DNA of 64,000 nucleotides from Mycobacterium shimoidei (GCA_002101905.1 LQPU01000016.1:1-64000); one strand, 5' to 3'. Shown: positions 41,467-50,357, counted from the first letter of the stretch. Numbers and translations are program-made. Notes: generated from the sequence alone by a model not told the origin.

Positions 41467-42279
41467 ATGACCGCCATCGATACGCCGATCGACGCCCTGA
41501 CGCCCATCGCCGGCCTGTCCGTCACGCTCTGTAACGGCGTGCTGTCGGTGACCATCGACCGCCCGGACAGCCTCAACTCGCTGACGACGCCGGTGTTGTC
41601 CGGCATCGCCGAGGCGATGGAGCATGCGGCTACCGACCCGCGGGTGCAGGTGGTACGGCTCGGCGGCGCCGGCCGCGGCTTTTCCTCCGGCGCGGGAATG
41701 AGCGCCGGCGACGTTTCCGGTCGCGGACCGGCGACCGACATCATCGTCGAGGCCAACCGTGCGGTGCGGGCGATCACCGCGCTGCCGCGGCCCGTCGTGG
41801 CCGTCGTCCAGGGACCCGCGGCCGGGGTCGGCGTGTCACTGGCTCTGGCGTCTGACCTTGTATTGGCTTCGGACACAGCGTTTTTCATGCTCGCCTTCAC
41901 CAAGGTCGGGCTGATGCCCGATGGCGGCGCTTCGGCGCTGGTCGCCGCGGCCGTCGGCCGTGCGCGCGCTATGCGGATGGCACTGCTGGCCGAACGGCTG
42001 CCGGCCGCCGATGCGCTGGCCGCCGGTCTGATCAGCGCGGTGTACCCGGCCAACGACTTCGACAGCGAGGTCGACAAGGTCATCGAGGCGTTGCTGGCCG
42101 GTCCCGCGGTGGCGTTCGCCAAGACCAAGCAGGCCATCAACGCGGCTACTCTCAGCGAACTCGAGGCCGCCCTGCACCGGGAGTTACAGGGTCAGGCGGT
42201 GCTGCTGCGCTCGCATGACTTCATCGAGGGCGCAACGGCTTTCCAGCAGCGCCGGCCACCCAACTTCACCGACCGCTGA
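41467..42279 (+). CDS. Crotonase-fold enoyl-CoA hydratase/isomerase (EchA10/11-like)
   Basis: A 270-residue crotonase-family protein with an oxyanion hole around RGFSSGAGMSAGD (about 77-89) and ALPRPVVAVVQGPAAGVGV. The two classical hydratase glutamates are missing (GVSLALASD and MLAFTKVGL where Glu would lie), but MPDGG carries the Asp expected in PaaG-like isomerases. It is therefore more likely an isomerase or other crotonase reaction than a hydratase. H37Rv has two neighbouring genes, echA10 and echA11, whereas only one is here. ATG 41467 is the start, since the longer frame runs through the mcr start. Divergent from mcr. Confidence 0.82.
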   Translation: MTAIDTPIDALTPIAGLSVTLCNGVLSVTIDRPDSLNSLTTPVLSGIAEAMEHAATDPRVQVVRLGGAGRGFSSGAGMSAGDVSGRGPATDIIVEANRAVRAITALPRPVVAVVQGPAAGVGVSLALASDLVLASDTAFFMLAFTKVGLMPDGGASALVAAAVGRARAMRMALLAERLPAADALAAGLISAVYPANDFDSEVDKVIEALLAGPAVAFAKTKQAINAATLSELEAALHRELQGQAVLLRSHDFIEGATAFQQRRPPNFTDR

Positions 42280-42295
42280 GGGCCACCCCCTTTTC

Positions 42296-42379
42296 TCGGC
42301 GCGAGCGGGTCCTCGGCGCGAGCGGGCGTGTTTGTACGCCGACACGCCGTAAAGTCCGTACAACTGCGCCCGCTCGCGC
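42296..42379. repeat. Dispersed hairpin repeat, copy 2, with direct repeat of its left arm
   Basis: TCGGCGCGAGCGGG occurs twice in a row (42296-42309 and 42313-42326). The second forms a 13-bp stem with 42367-42379 (outer arm CGCGAGCGGGCG against CGCCCGCTCGCG). The interior holds TTGTACGCCGACACGCC and a GTAC-containing run. The outer arms match the copy at 29907-29966. It lies between two convergent gene ends and is possibly a terminator or REP-like element. Confidence 0.65.
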
Positions 42380-42397
42380 AAGGGGGGCGCAAAGACA

Positions 42398-43102
42398 TTA
42401 AAGCCCGAACAGCGGCGGTAGCGCCAACACCACGACCAGACTCCACATGAAGTGCGTCAGGATCGGGGCGAGCACTCCCCCGGTCGCGCGACGTTCCCAC
42501 GCGCACACGGTGCCGAGGATGATCGCGGCGAATCCGAGCATCAGGTTCTGGCTGGCCATGGTGGCGCATACATACAACGCAGTTGAGATGAGCAACGGGT
42601 GATAGCGACCCAGCGCGGTGTAGAGCGCGCCGCGGTAGAACATCTCTTCGGCGACGGCGCCCACCAACGCGATCGCCAGCGCCAACCGCCACGAATCCTG
42701 ACCAGCGAATTGCAGTACGCGGGTGACCAATTCGGCGGCGGCCGGGATTTCCCGGGCAATCAGCCCACCCAGCACGAACACTCCGCCCAGCAGCAGGCCG
42801 ACGGCGCTGCCGGTGATGATGGGGCGCTGGTTGCGGCCCCGCCAGCAGATACCACCCAGATGCAGCGGCCCGGAGACCAACGCTCCGATCGCCCACAGCA
42901 CGCTCAGCGCCAGGGTCAGCCAGTAGAAGCTTGGCTCACCGGCGCGTCGTGTCATCGAGAACCCCAGCACCACCGCGCCGCCCACCAATACGACGGCGAC
43001 CACGATGCGCCGCCGGCGCACGACCGCCGGTGGTTCATGGTGCGGCACAGCGACATTGGTGATCGCACGGCGGATCTCCGCTATTGCGCTGGTTTCGGTC
43101 AT
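42398..43102 (-). CDS. CPBP-family intramembrane protease-like protein (Rv1140 type)
   Basis: A 234-residue polytopic membrane protein. VAEEMFYRGALY (EExxxR motif 1) and LTHFMWSLVVV (His motif) define the CPBP (Abi/CAAX prenyl protease-like) family. About six to eight helices are visible. The ATG at 43102 overlaps the upstream SDR stop (ATGA). The extra N-terminal frame to 43270 shadows the upstream gene. CPBP proteins process prenylated or membrane peptides or protect against bacteriocins; the role here is unknown. H37Rv Rv1140 is annotated slightly longer (about 282 aa). Confidence 0.85.
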   Translation of the reverse strand: MTETSAIAEIRRAITNVAVPHHEPPAVVRRRRIVVAVVLVGGAVVLGFSMTRRAGEPSFYWLTLALSVLWAIGALVSGPLHLGGICWRGRNQRPIITGSAVGLLLGGVFVLGGLIAREIPAAAELVTRVLQFAGQDSWRLALAIALVGAVAEEMFYRGALYTALGRYHPLLISTALYVCATMASQNLMLGFAAIILGTVCAWERRATGGVLAPILTHFMWSLVVVLALPPLFGL

Positions 43103-44238
43103 GCGAAGAGCACCTTCGGGGTCGCACTGATCAGCATGTCGAGGCCGGTTCGCACGACACCGGCGATTGGACCCGGGACGGTGTTCACCAGGCCCAGACC
43201 GGGCCGCACGATGCGCGGGGTCACCGCCTGGGCGAGCCGGCGAAGGCGCAGCGCGTCGCCGCCGGCCCACTCCGGATCGCTGTCGGCGAGGTGATGCGGG
43301 TCGGCCAGCGCGTTGACCGGTTTGGGCCGGCGGCTCGACAACGCCCGCACGATGGCTTCCTCGACGCCGAGCAGGCCGCCGGGCGGGTCGGGCACCCGGT
43401 CACGCAGCCCCGGGCCGGCGGCACGCATCGGATGATCCAGCGACTCGACCAGGTCTGCGGCCAGCCCGTCGGGCACCGGCAGGGCGATCGCCGTGACCCG
43501 CGAGGCCACCGCGGTGCCCAGCCCGCGCACCGGCAGACCCGTGTGCCACTGACCGGAGATCCGGGCGTAGGTCTGCAGCAGTTCGCGGTAGGACGTGGTT
43601 TCGGGGCCACAGATGTCGTAGGCGCCCGCCGGCACCCGCTCGCCGTCGGCGGCCGCGATCAGGTAGTGCAGCACGTCGCGAATGGAGATCGGGTCGACCG
43701 GGTTTTCCATCCACTCCGGTATCGGCATGAGCGGAAATCGATCGCCCACATAGCGCAGCATTTCGAACGACGTCGAACCGCTTCCGAGGATCAGCGCCGC
43801 GCCCAGCCACACCACCTCCGGGCCATCGTCGACGGAGAGCGCTGCGGCCACCTCCGCCCTGCTGGTCAGGTGCTCGGACAGGCTGTCGCCGTCGGGCACG
43901 AAGCCGCCCAGGTAAACGATGCGCCGCACGCCGGTATCGCGGGCAGCCACCGCGACGTTTGTCGCCGCAACCTGGTCGGCGTCCCGGAAGCCGGGCTGAC
44001 CGATCGCGTGCACCAGGTAGTAGACGACGTCGACGGGCCCGGCCACGGTCAATGCCGCGCGCGCCGAGGCCTCTTCGGAGGCGTCGAGATGAACGGCTGA
44101 CACGTCGTCGCACCAGCCGAATTCGCCCAACCGCTGAGGGTTGCGGCTGGCGACCACGACCTGGTGACCCTCCGCGAGTAACGCTGTGACGAGGCGAGAT
44201 CCGATATAGCCTGTTGCGCCGGTCACAAGAATCCGCAC
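43099..44238 (-). CDS. NAD(P)-binding SDR-like protein, NmrA/atypical epimerase
   Basis: A 379-residue atypical extended SDR. GATGYIGSRL (about 7-16) is the Rossmann motif, with no classical YxxxK catalytic pair. YYLVHAIGQPGF and VYLGGFVP are typical of the bacterial NmrA-like/oxidoreductase group whose members often have DUF2867 or other C-terminal domains. The C-terminal 150 residues lack clear homology. It is coupled by overlap with the CPBP membrane gene and divergent from the polyketide synthases by 147 nt. It may be related to their product, but this is only positional inference. Confidence 0.8.
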   Translation of the reverse strand: MRILVTGATGYIGSRLVTALLAEGHQVVVASRNPQRLGEFGWCDDVSAVHLDASEEASARAALTVAGPVDVVYYLVHAIGQPGFRDADQVAATNVAVAARDTGVRRIVYLGGFVPDGDSLSEHLTSRAEVAAALSVDDGPEVVWLGAALILGSGSTSFEMLRYVGDRFPLMPIPEWMENPVDPISIRDVLHYLIAAADGERVPAGAYDICGPETTSYRELLQTYARISGQWHTGLPVRGLGTAVASRVTAIALPVPDGLAADLVESLDHPMRAAGPGLRDRVPDPPGGLLGVEEAIVRALSSRRPKPVNALADPHHLADSDPEWAGGDALRLRRLAQAVTPRIVRPGLGLVNTVPGPIAGVVRTGLDMLISATPKVLFA

Positions 44239-44385
44239 ACACCCAACCTAGCGATCGCAACGACCGTCGGCAGGAGAACCCCCGCAGCGACGTTTACCGA
44301 AGTCATACGTCAGTTGGGCAGGTGTTGAATTCGCCGTAGTTGCACCGATATTGAACTCCCGGGCGGTGTACGACGTGTCATTGAC

Positions 44386-45486
44386 GTGAATAGCCAGCTG
44401 CCCAGCGCGCCTTTGGCGACACCCGTAATTGATGCGATGACGTCCAATACGGGATCGCCGTCCATCGCGGGGGTCGCCGTCGAATTTCCGCCCCACCGGC
44501 ACAGCCAAAGCGAGGTGATCGCAGCCCTGGCCGACTTCGCGGGCCCGGAATTCGAGCGTTTCGCCGCCACCAGCGGGGTTGCCGCCCGGCAGCTCGCGCT
44601 GCCGTTGTCGCAATACTCCACGCTGAACGGCTTCACAGAGGCCAACGACGCATACCTGGATATTGCCCTCGAGCTGGCTGAGCAGGCCCTGTTGTCCGCA
44701 TTGGACGCCGCCAAGGTCAAACCATCCGAAGTCGACATCGTATTTTCGACGACGGTTACCGGGCTGACGGTGCCCTCGTTGGAGGGGCGGCTGATGGCGC
44801 GAACAGGTCTTCGGCCCGACGTCAAGCGCGTCCCGTTGTTCGGACTCGGCTGTGTCGCCGGCGCGGCCGGCCTGGCGCGGGTGCATGACTACCTGCGCGG
44901 CTATCCCGATCACGTCGCGGCTCTGCTCGCGGTCGAACTGTGTTCTCTGACCGTGCAACGCGAGGACCGTTCGATCGCAAATCTCGTTGCGGCCAGTCTG
45001 TTCGGTGACGGCGCCGGAGCTCTCATCGCGACCGGGGCCACCCGGTCACCGACTGGGCCGAGAGTGCTCGCCTCCCGCAGCCGCACTTACCCTGACACCG
45101 AAGACGTGTTGGGCTGGAACATCGGAAGCTATGGATTCCAAATCGTCTTGTCGGTGGAGATCGCAACCGTCGTCGAGAAATACCTCGGCGAGGAGGTTCG
45201 GGATTTTCTCAGCGACTATGGGCTCAGTGTCGCGGACATCTCGGCGTGGGTAGTCCACGCCGCCGGTCCCAAGGTAATCGACGCGGTCGAAAACGCGCTA
45301 GAGCTTCCCGGCGATGCTCTTACCATCACACGGAATTCGCTGCGCGACAACGGAAATCTTTCGTCAGTGTCGGTGCTGGACGTACTTCGGCCTATCATGG
45401 ACGACCCACCGGCGCCCGGTTCGTTCGGCTTGATGATCGCCATGGGTCCGGGTTTCAGCTCCGAAATCGTACTGCTGGGCTGGTAA
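44386..45486 (+). CDS. Type III polyketide synthase, copy 1
   Basis: A 366-residue chalcone-synthase-fold enzyme (Pks10/Pks11/Pks18-like). The catalytic triad is Cys156 in LFGLGCVAGAAGLAR, His291 in WVVHAAGPKVI and Asn324 in LRDNGNLSS. It would condense malonyl-CoA on a fatty acyl-CoA starter to give alkylpyrones or alkylresorcinols. GTG 44386 is the frame start, and ATG 44437 is possible. The protein shares long blocks with the next gene, marking a tandem duplication. It is first of a plus-strand run: PKS, PKS, methyltransferase, FAD enzyme. Confidence 0.9.
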   Translation: MNSQLPSAPLATPVIDAMTSNTGSPSIAGVAVEFPPHRHSQSEVIAALADFAGPEFERFAATSGVAARQLALPLSQYSTLNGFTEANDAYLDIALELAEQALLSALDAAKVKPSEVDIVFSTTVTGLTVPSLEGRLMARTGLRPDVKRVPLFGLGCVAGAAGLARVHDYLRGYPDHVAALLAVELCSLTVQREDRSIANLVAASLFGDGAGALIATGATRSPTGPRVLASRSRTYPDTEDVLGWNIGSYGFQIVLSVEIATVVEKYLGEEVRDFLSDYGLSVADISAWVVHAAGPKVIDAVENALELPGDALTITRNSLRDNGNLSSVSVLDVLRPIMDDPPAPGSFGLMIAMGPGFSSEIVLLGW

Positions 45487-45615
45487 ATCGGTGGCTTGGA
45501 GGGCCAGTTCGCTACGCGCAGCGCCTATTTGACTAGTGTTTAATACCACATTCTGCCTGAGGCTGAACCAACAAACTGTCAACAACGTGACTACTTACAT
45601 GGATACGATCAGAGC

Positions 45616-46698
45616 ATGCCACCGGTGACTCCTGAGGTGCGGGCTTCGGTACCCGACGCGACGACAAGCCCTTCGCTCGCGTCGGCGAAGGTTGTGTTCC
45701 CGCCGCACTACAGCAGCCAGCAGAACATCTCGTCGGCGGTGACCGGGTTCGGTGGAGCCGACTTCGAGCGATTCAGCGCCAGCAGTGGAGTCAAGTTTCG
45801 GCACCACTCCGTGCCGCTGGAGCGTTACGGCGAGTTGAGCGGCTTCACCGAGGCCAACGAAATTTTCCTCGACGTCGCGCTGGACCTCGGCGAACAAGCG
45901 TTGCTGGCAGCATTCGACGCCGCCAAGGTCAAACCGTCCGAAATCGACATGATCTTTTCGACGACGGTGACCGGCCTCGCGGTTCCGACACTGGAGGCAC
46001 GACTGGCCACCCGGGTCGGGCTGCGGCCCGACGTCAAGCGCCTGCCGCTGTTCGGGCTGGGCTGTGTCGCCGGTGCTGCCGGGGTCGCCCGGATGTATGA
46101 CTACTTGCGCGCTTACCCAGACCAGGTCGCGGCGCTGCTGGCGGTCGAGCTGTGCTCGCTGACCATCCAGCGAAGCGACCATTCGGTGGCGAACATGGTG
46201 GCCTCGAGCCTGTTCGGCGACGCGGCCGGCGTCGTCGTCGCCAAAGGCGCCAACCGGGAGTCGACAGGACCACGGGTGCTGGCAACCCGCAGCCGGATCT
46301 ACCCCGACACCGAAGACGTGATGGGCTGGCGGATCGGCACCGAGGGTTTCAAGATCGTCTTGTCGGTCGAAGTCACCACGGTGGCCGAGAAGTTCCTCGG
46401 CGAAGACGTCCGCAAATTCCTCGCCGATTACGGGCTGACCACAGACGACATCACGACCTGGGTCTGCCACCCGGGCGGCCCGAAAGTCATCGAATCAATC
46501 GAGAACGTCTTGGATTTGCCTGTCAACGCGCTCGATCACACCCGGAATTCGTTGCGGGACAACGGCAATCTGTCGTCGGTGTCGGTTCTCGACGTGCTGC
46601 GGGCCAACCTGGCTGATCCACCGCCGCCCGGCTCGTACGGATTGATGGTCGCCATGGGCCCGGCGTTCTGCTCGGAACTCGTGCTACTCGGCTGGTAG
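45616..46698 (+). CDS. Type III polyketide synthase, copy 2
   Basis: A 360-residue paralogue of the preceding gene. The triad is Cys150 (GLGCVAGAAGVAR), His285 (WVCHPGGPKVI) and Asn318 (LRDNGNLSS). N-terminal 40 residues and the segment around 190-225 diverge most from copy 1, which may change starter or chain length. It ends LVLLGW, as does copy 1. The stop is 2 nt before the methyltransferase ATG. Both synthases keep all catalytic residues, so neither appears degenerate. Confidence 0.92.
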   Translation: MPPVTPEVRASVPDATTSPSLASAKVVFPPHYSSQQNISSAVTGFGGADFERFSASSGVKFRHHSVPLERYGELSGFTEANEIFLDVALDLGEQALLAAFDAAKVKPSEIDMIFSTTVTGLAVPTLEARLATRVGLRPDVKRLPLFGLGCVAGAAGVARMYDYLRAYPDQVAALLAVELCSLTIQRSDHSVANMVASSLFGDAAGVVVAKGANRESTGPRVLATRSRIYPDTEDVMGWRIGTEGFKIVLSVEVTTVAEKFLGEDVRKFLADYGLTTDDITTWVCHPGGPKVIESIENVLDLPVNALDHTRNSLRDNGNLSSVSVLDVLRANLADPPPPGSYGLMVAMGPAFCSELVLLGW

Positions 46699-46700
46699 CG

Positions 46701-47201
46701 ATGTATTACCTGCTGATCCTGGCGGTCGGCATCGAACGGCTGATTGAGCTGGTCATCTCCAGACGCAACGCCCAGTGGGCATTTGCCCATGGGGGCAGGG
46801 AATTCGGGCGTGGTCACTACCCGGTGATGGTTGTCGTGCACGCCGGGTTGCTGATCGGCTGTGTCGCCGAGGTGTGGGCGTTGCACCGGCCGTTCATAGC
46901 GTTGCTCGGCTGGCCGATGCTGGCCCTGGCGGCGCTGAGCCAGGCGCTGCGTTGGTGGTGCGTGACGACGTTGGGCCGCCGATGGAACACCTTGGTCATC
47001 GTTCTGCCCGAAACGCCGTTGGTGCGACGTGGTCCGTACCGCTGGTTGCACCATCCGAACTACGTCGCGGTGGTGCTCGAGGGTGTGGCGCTGCCATTGG
47101 TGCATACCGCATGGCTGACGGCGGCCACCTTCACCGTCGTCAACGCCCTGCTGCTCACCGTGCGGCTCCGGGTGGAAAACCAAGCGCTGGGTTACACGTG
47201 A
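46701..47201 (+). CDS. Isoprenylcysteine carboxyl methyltransferase-family protein (Rv1139c type)
   Basis: A 166-residue membrane protein of the ICMT/PEMT family with four hydrophobic helices. GRRWNTLVIVLP, RRGPYRWLHHPNYVAVVLEG (about 110-129, SAM site) and RLRVENQAL are its signatures. In Streptomyces SrsB and Bacillus BpsB, small proteins of this family O-methylate the products of an adjacent type III PKS. The 2-nt gap to the PKS here supports the same job. H37Rv has it as Rv1139c without the PKS genes next to it (from memory). Confidence 0.88.
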   Translation: MYYLLILAVGIERLIELVISRRNAQWAFAHGGREFGRGHYPVMVVVHAGLLIGCVAEVWALHRPFIALLGWPMLALAALSQALRWWCVTTLGRRWNTLVIVLPETPLVRRGPYRWLHHPNYVAVVLEGVALPLVHTAWLTAATFTVVNALLLTVRLRVENQALGYT

Positions 47202-47249
47202 GCGCCCGCGCCAGCGGCCATGCAGAGCCGAGCGATGAGGAGCGGCGCG

Positions 47250-48263
47250 TTGACCTATGATGCCGACCTGCTGATCGTCGGCGGCGGTCCGGGCGGGCTG
47301 GCCACCGCGTTACATGCTCGCCGGCACGGACTTTCGGTGATCGTGGCCGAGCCCCGGCCGGATCCGATCGACAAGGCTTGCGGTGAGGGGTTGATGCCCG
47401 GCGGGCTGGCCGAACTGGCATCGCTCGGCGTCGACCCGGCCGGTGTGCCGTTTCAGGGGATCGCGTATCTGAGTGGGCATCACCGCGTCGAGGCGCGGTT
47501 TCGCCGGGGTCCGGGCCGCGGGGTGCGGCGCACCACCCTGCACGCAGCGTTGGCTGCACGTGCCAAACAGGAAGACACCGAATGGGTTTCGACGAAAGTT
47601 ACCGATGTCGCGCAGGACGCGGCCGGCGTGAGCGCAGCCGGTGTGCGCGCGAAGTGGTTGGTGGCGGCCGACGGGCTGCATTCGGCGGTGCGTCGTGCCG
47701 TCGGCATCAAGGCGGTGGCCGGTAGACCGCGACGCTACGGCGTACGGTGGCACTTTTCGGTGCCCGTCTGGTCGGAATTCGTCGAGGTGTACTGGTCGCC
47801 CTGGGGCGAGGCGTACGTGACGCCGGTGGAGCCGGATCTGGTCGGCGTGGCGATCTTGTCGTCGCACCCGCCCGACCTGGGCTGGTTCCCCGAGTTGGCA
47901 CACCGCCTGCACGGGGCCGATCGCGGCCGGGCCCGTGGCTGCGGGCCGCTGCGGCAAGTGGTCTCCCGGCGGGTCGCCGGACGGGTGCTACTGGTCGGCG
48001 ACGCTGCGGGATACGAAGATGCGCTGACCGGCGAGGGCATCAGCCTGGCGGTCAAGCAGGCCGGCGCGGCGGTGAGCGCAATTGTGCAGGACGATCCGCT
48101 GTCCTACCAGAAGCAGTGGCACCGCATCACCCGCGACTACCGCCTGCTGACCCGCACGCTGGTGCTGAGCACCACGCTGCGGCCGGCCCGCCACGCCATC
48201 GTGCCGGCGGCCAGCGCCCTTCCCGGGGTGTTCCGCGGGGCAGTGAACATGCTGGCGCGGTGA
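47250..48263 (+). CDS. FAD-dependent monooxygenase, geranylgeranyl-reductase/PHBH-like (Rv1138c type)
   Basis: A 337-residue flavoprotein. LIVGGGPGGLATALHARRHG at the N-terminus is the FAD dinucleotide motif, WLVAADGLHSAVRRAVG is the DG motif, and LLVGDAAGYEDALTGEGIS is the GD motif. TTG 47250, preceded by GAGGAG at 7-8 nt, is preferred over ATG 47220 or 47235, since it gives the N-terminus directly before the FAD motif and the length of Rv1138c (338). SrsC, a flavin monooxygenase that hydroxylates phenolic lipids to quinols, is a functional analogue. Last gene of the PKS run. Confidence 0.85.
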   Translation: MTYDADLLIVGGGPGGLATALHARRHGLSVIVAEPRPDPIDKACGEGLMPGGLAELASLGVDPAGVPFQGIAYLSGHHRVEARFRRGPGRGVRRTTLHAALAARAKQEDTEWVSTKVTDVAQDAAGVSAAGVRAKWLVAADGLHSAVRRAVGIKAVAGRPRRYGVRWHFSVPVWSEFVEVYWSPWGEAYVTPVEPDLVGVAILSSHPPDLGWFPELAHRLHGADRGRARGCGPLRQVVSRRVAGRVLLVGDAAGYEDALTGEGISLAVKQAGAAVSAIVQDDPLSYQKQWHRITRDYRLLTRTLVLSTTLRPARHAIVPAASALPGVFRGAVNMLAR

Positions 48264-48322
48264 TCAGCGGCGACCCGCTGCGCCCGGCTTCGCCGCGCTT
48301 GCGATCGCCGCGGTGAGCTGAC

Positions 48323-49117
48323 TCAGCGCGCCTTCCAGACCGGCGGACGCTTCTCGGCGAAGGCCAGCGGGCCTTCTTTGGCGTCTTCGGATCGCAGCAA
48401 CGTGCCGAACTCCCGGGTGGTGCGCGCCCACGCCGCCTCTTCGTCGGGGATGATGCCGTCGTCGGCGCCGTAGGCGATTCGCTTGCTGGCCTGGACCGAC
48501 AGGGGTGCGTTCACCGTGACGCGCTGCGCCAGCGCCAGCGCGGCGTCCAGCACGGTGCCGTCGGGAACGACCTGGTTGATCAGACCCCACTTGAGCGCAT
48601 CGGCCGCGCTGATCGGCTCGCCGGTGTACAGCATTTCGAGCCCCACCTTGCGTGGCAGCTGCTGGACGATCCGGAACACCCCGCCAGCGCCCGCGATCAG
48701 CCCGACCTTCACTTCCGGCAGCCCGAACTGCGCCCGCTCCTCGGCTACCACCAGGTCGCTGGCCAACGCCAGCTCGGTACCACCGCCCAGCGCGGTCCCG
48801 TTGACCGCGGCAATCGTGGGCTTGTCGATGAAGTGGCGCACGTAGCCGGCGAATCCCCACTCCGCGTGGTCGGGATGGTAAATGTTCTCCCGACGCGAGA
48901 TTGCCTTGAGATCGGCTCCGGCGCAAAAGGATTTGTCGCCGGCACCGGTGATCACCACCGCCCTCACGTCGGCGTCGTGCTGCGCTTGTTCAAGCGCGTC
49001 GCCGACGGCGATGCTGACGGCACCGTTGACGCAGTTGCGCGCCTCCGGCCGGTTGATGGTGATGATCAAGACGTTGCCGCGGCGCTCGGTGAGCGCCGCG
49101 GCTTCGGTCTGTGTCAC
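48323..49117 (-). CDS. Enoyl-CoA hydratase (crotonase family)
   Basis: A 264-residue crotonase. The oxyanion hole is in SFCAGADLKAI (about 65-75), and both catalytic glutamates are present: GTALGGGTELALASDL and FGLPEVKVGLIAGAGG (about 110-140). It is therefore a true hydratase type, unlike the crotonase at 41467. The GTG at 49117 overlaps the thiolase stop (GTGA). H37Rv retains only a shortened piece of this gene at the equivalent position (Rv1136, 113 aa, from memory). It probably acts in beta-oxidation together with the thiolase. Confidence 0.9.
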   Translation of the reverse strand: MTQTEAAALTERRGNVLIITINRPEARNCVNGAVSIAVGDALEQAQHDADVRAVVITGAGDKSFCAGADLKAISRRENIYHPDHAEWGFAGYVRHFIDKPTIAAVNGTALGGGTELALASDLVVAEERAQFGLPEVKVGLIAGAGGVFRIVQQLPRKVGLEMLYTGEPISAADALKWGLINQVVPDGTVLDAALALAQRVTVNAPLSVQASKRIAYGADDGIIPDEEAAWARTTREFGTLLRSEDAKEGPLAFAEKRPPVWKAR

Positions 49118-50262
49118 AGCAATTCCAGGATGGTGGCGTTGGCCTGGCCGCCACCCTCGCACATGGTCTGCAGCCCGTAGCGAATTCCCTTGTCGCGCAT
49201 GTGGTAGAGCATCGTCGTCATGATCCGGGCACCCGACCCGCCGAGCGGGTGGCCGAGCGCGATCGCGCCGCCGTTGGGGTTGAGCTTCTTCTCGTCGGCG
49301 CCGATGTCCTTCAGCCAGGCCAGCGGCACCGGCGCGAACGCCTCGTTGACTTCGAACACCCCGATGTCCTCGAGCTTCAAACCGGAGCGCTTGAGCGCCT
49401 TCTGGGTGGCCGGGATCGGTGCGGTGAGCATGATCACCGGGTTGGCGCCGGCGAGCGTCGCGGTGTGCACCCTGGCAATCGGGTTGAGTTTCAACGACTT
49501 CGCCTTCTCCGCCGACATGAACAGCAGCGCGGCCGAGCCGTCGGAGATCTGGCTGGAGTTGCCCGCGTGGATGACGCCGTCTTCCTTGAACGCCGGCTTC
49601 AACTGAGCCATCTTTTCCATCGTCGTGCCGCGCCGGATGCCCTCGTCCTTGAGCACCACGTTGCCGTCCTGATCTTTGATGCCCACGATCTGGTCGTCGA
49701 ACGCACCGGAATCCTGTGCCGCCGCGGCTTTTTCATGGGAGCCCAGCGAGAACTCGTCGAGTGCGGTGCGGTCGAATCCCCACTGCTCGGCGATCATCTC
49801 CGCGCCGATGCCCTGGTTGGGGATCGCGCCGTCGTAGCGGTCCAAGAACGCCTGCGAGTAGGGCCGTCCGCCGTTGGCCAGCGACGCCCCCATCGGGGTC
49901 CGCGACATCGACTCCACACCGCCGGCGACGACGACGTCGTAGTGACCGGCGATCACACCGGCCGCGGCGAAGTGCACCGACTGCTGGCTAGACCCGCACT
50001 GGCGGTCGACGGTGACACCGGGCACGGTCTCGGGCCAGCCGGCGGTCAGCAGCGCGGTGCGGGCGATGTCGAGCGCCTGCTCGCCGGCCTGCATGACGCA
50101 TCCCCAGATCACGTCCTCGACCAGCCCGGGGTCGATGCCGGCCCGCTCCACCAGCCCGTTGAGTACCTGCGCGGACAGGTCCGCGGGGTGCACCCCGGAC
50201 AGGGCACCGTTGCGTTTCCCGACCGGTGACCGGACTGCCTCGACGATGACGGCTTCAGCCAT
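49114..50262 (-). CDS. Acetyl-CoA acetyltransferase/thiolase (FadA family)
   Basis: A 382-residue thiolase II. The nucleophilic Cys is in DRQCGSSQQSVHFAA (about 87), the His in ALGHPLGGSGARIM (about 337) and the second Cys in MCEGGGQANATI (about 367). It degrades 3-ketoacyl-CoA or condenses acetyl-CoA. AAGGAGA lies 5 nt before its ATG. The following crotonase overlaps by 4 nt, so the pair forms a beta-oxidation module. H37Rv lacks an intact copy at this site (from memory). Confidence 0.92.
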   Translation of the reverse strand: MAEAVIVEAVRSPVGKRNGALSGVHPADLSAQVLNGLVERAGIDPGLVEDVIWGCVMQAGEQALDIARTALLTAGWPETVPGVTVDRQCGSSQQSVHFAAAGVIAGHYDVVVAGGVESMSRTPMGASLANGGRPYSQAFLDRYDGAIPNQGIGAEMIAEQWGFDRTALDEFSLGSHEKAAAAQDSGAFDDQIVGIKDQDGNVVLKDEGIRRGTTMEKMAQLKPAFKEDGVIHAGNSSQISDGSAALLFMSAEKAKSLKLNPIARVHTATLAGANPVIMLTAPIPATQKALKRSGLKLEDIGVFEVNEAFAPVPLAWLKDIGADEKKLNPNGGAIALGHPLGGSGARIMTTMLYHMRDKGIRYGLQTMCEGGGQANATILELL

Positions 50263-50357
50263 GAGTTCTCCTTACGAAAGAGGTTGTGCCTCGATTGTTG
50301 ACCAACCCGTTAGTCGACTCGCGGCGGGGGGCTGAAACCGCGGGTAGCGTCGCAACC

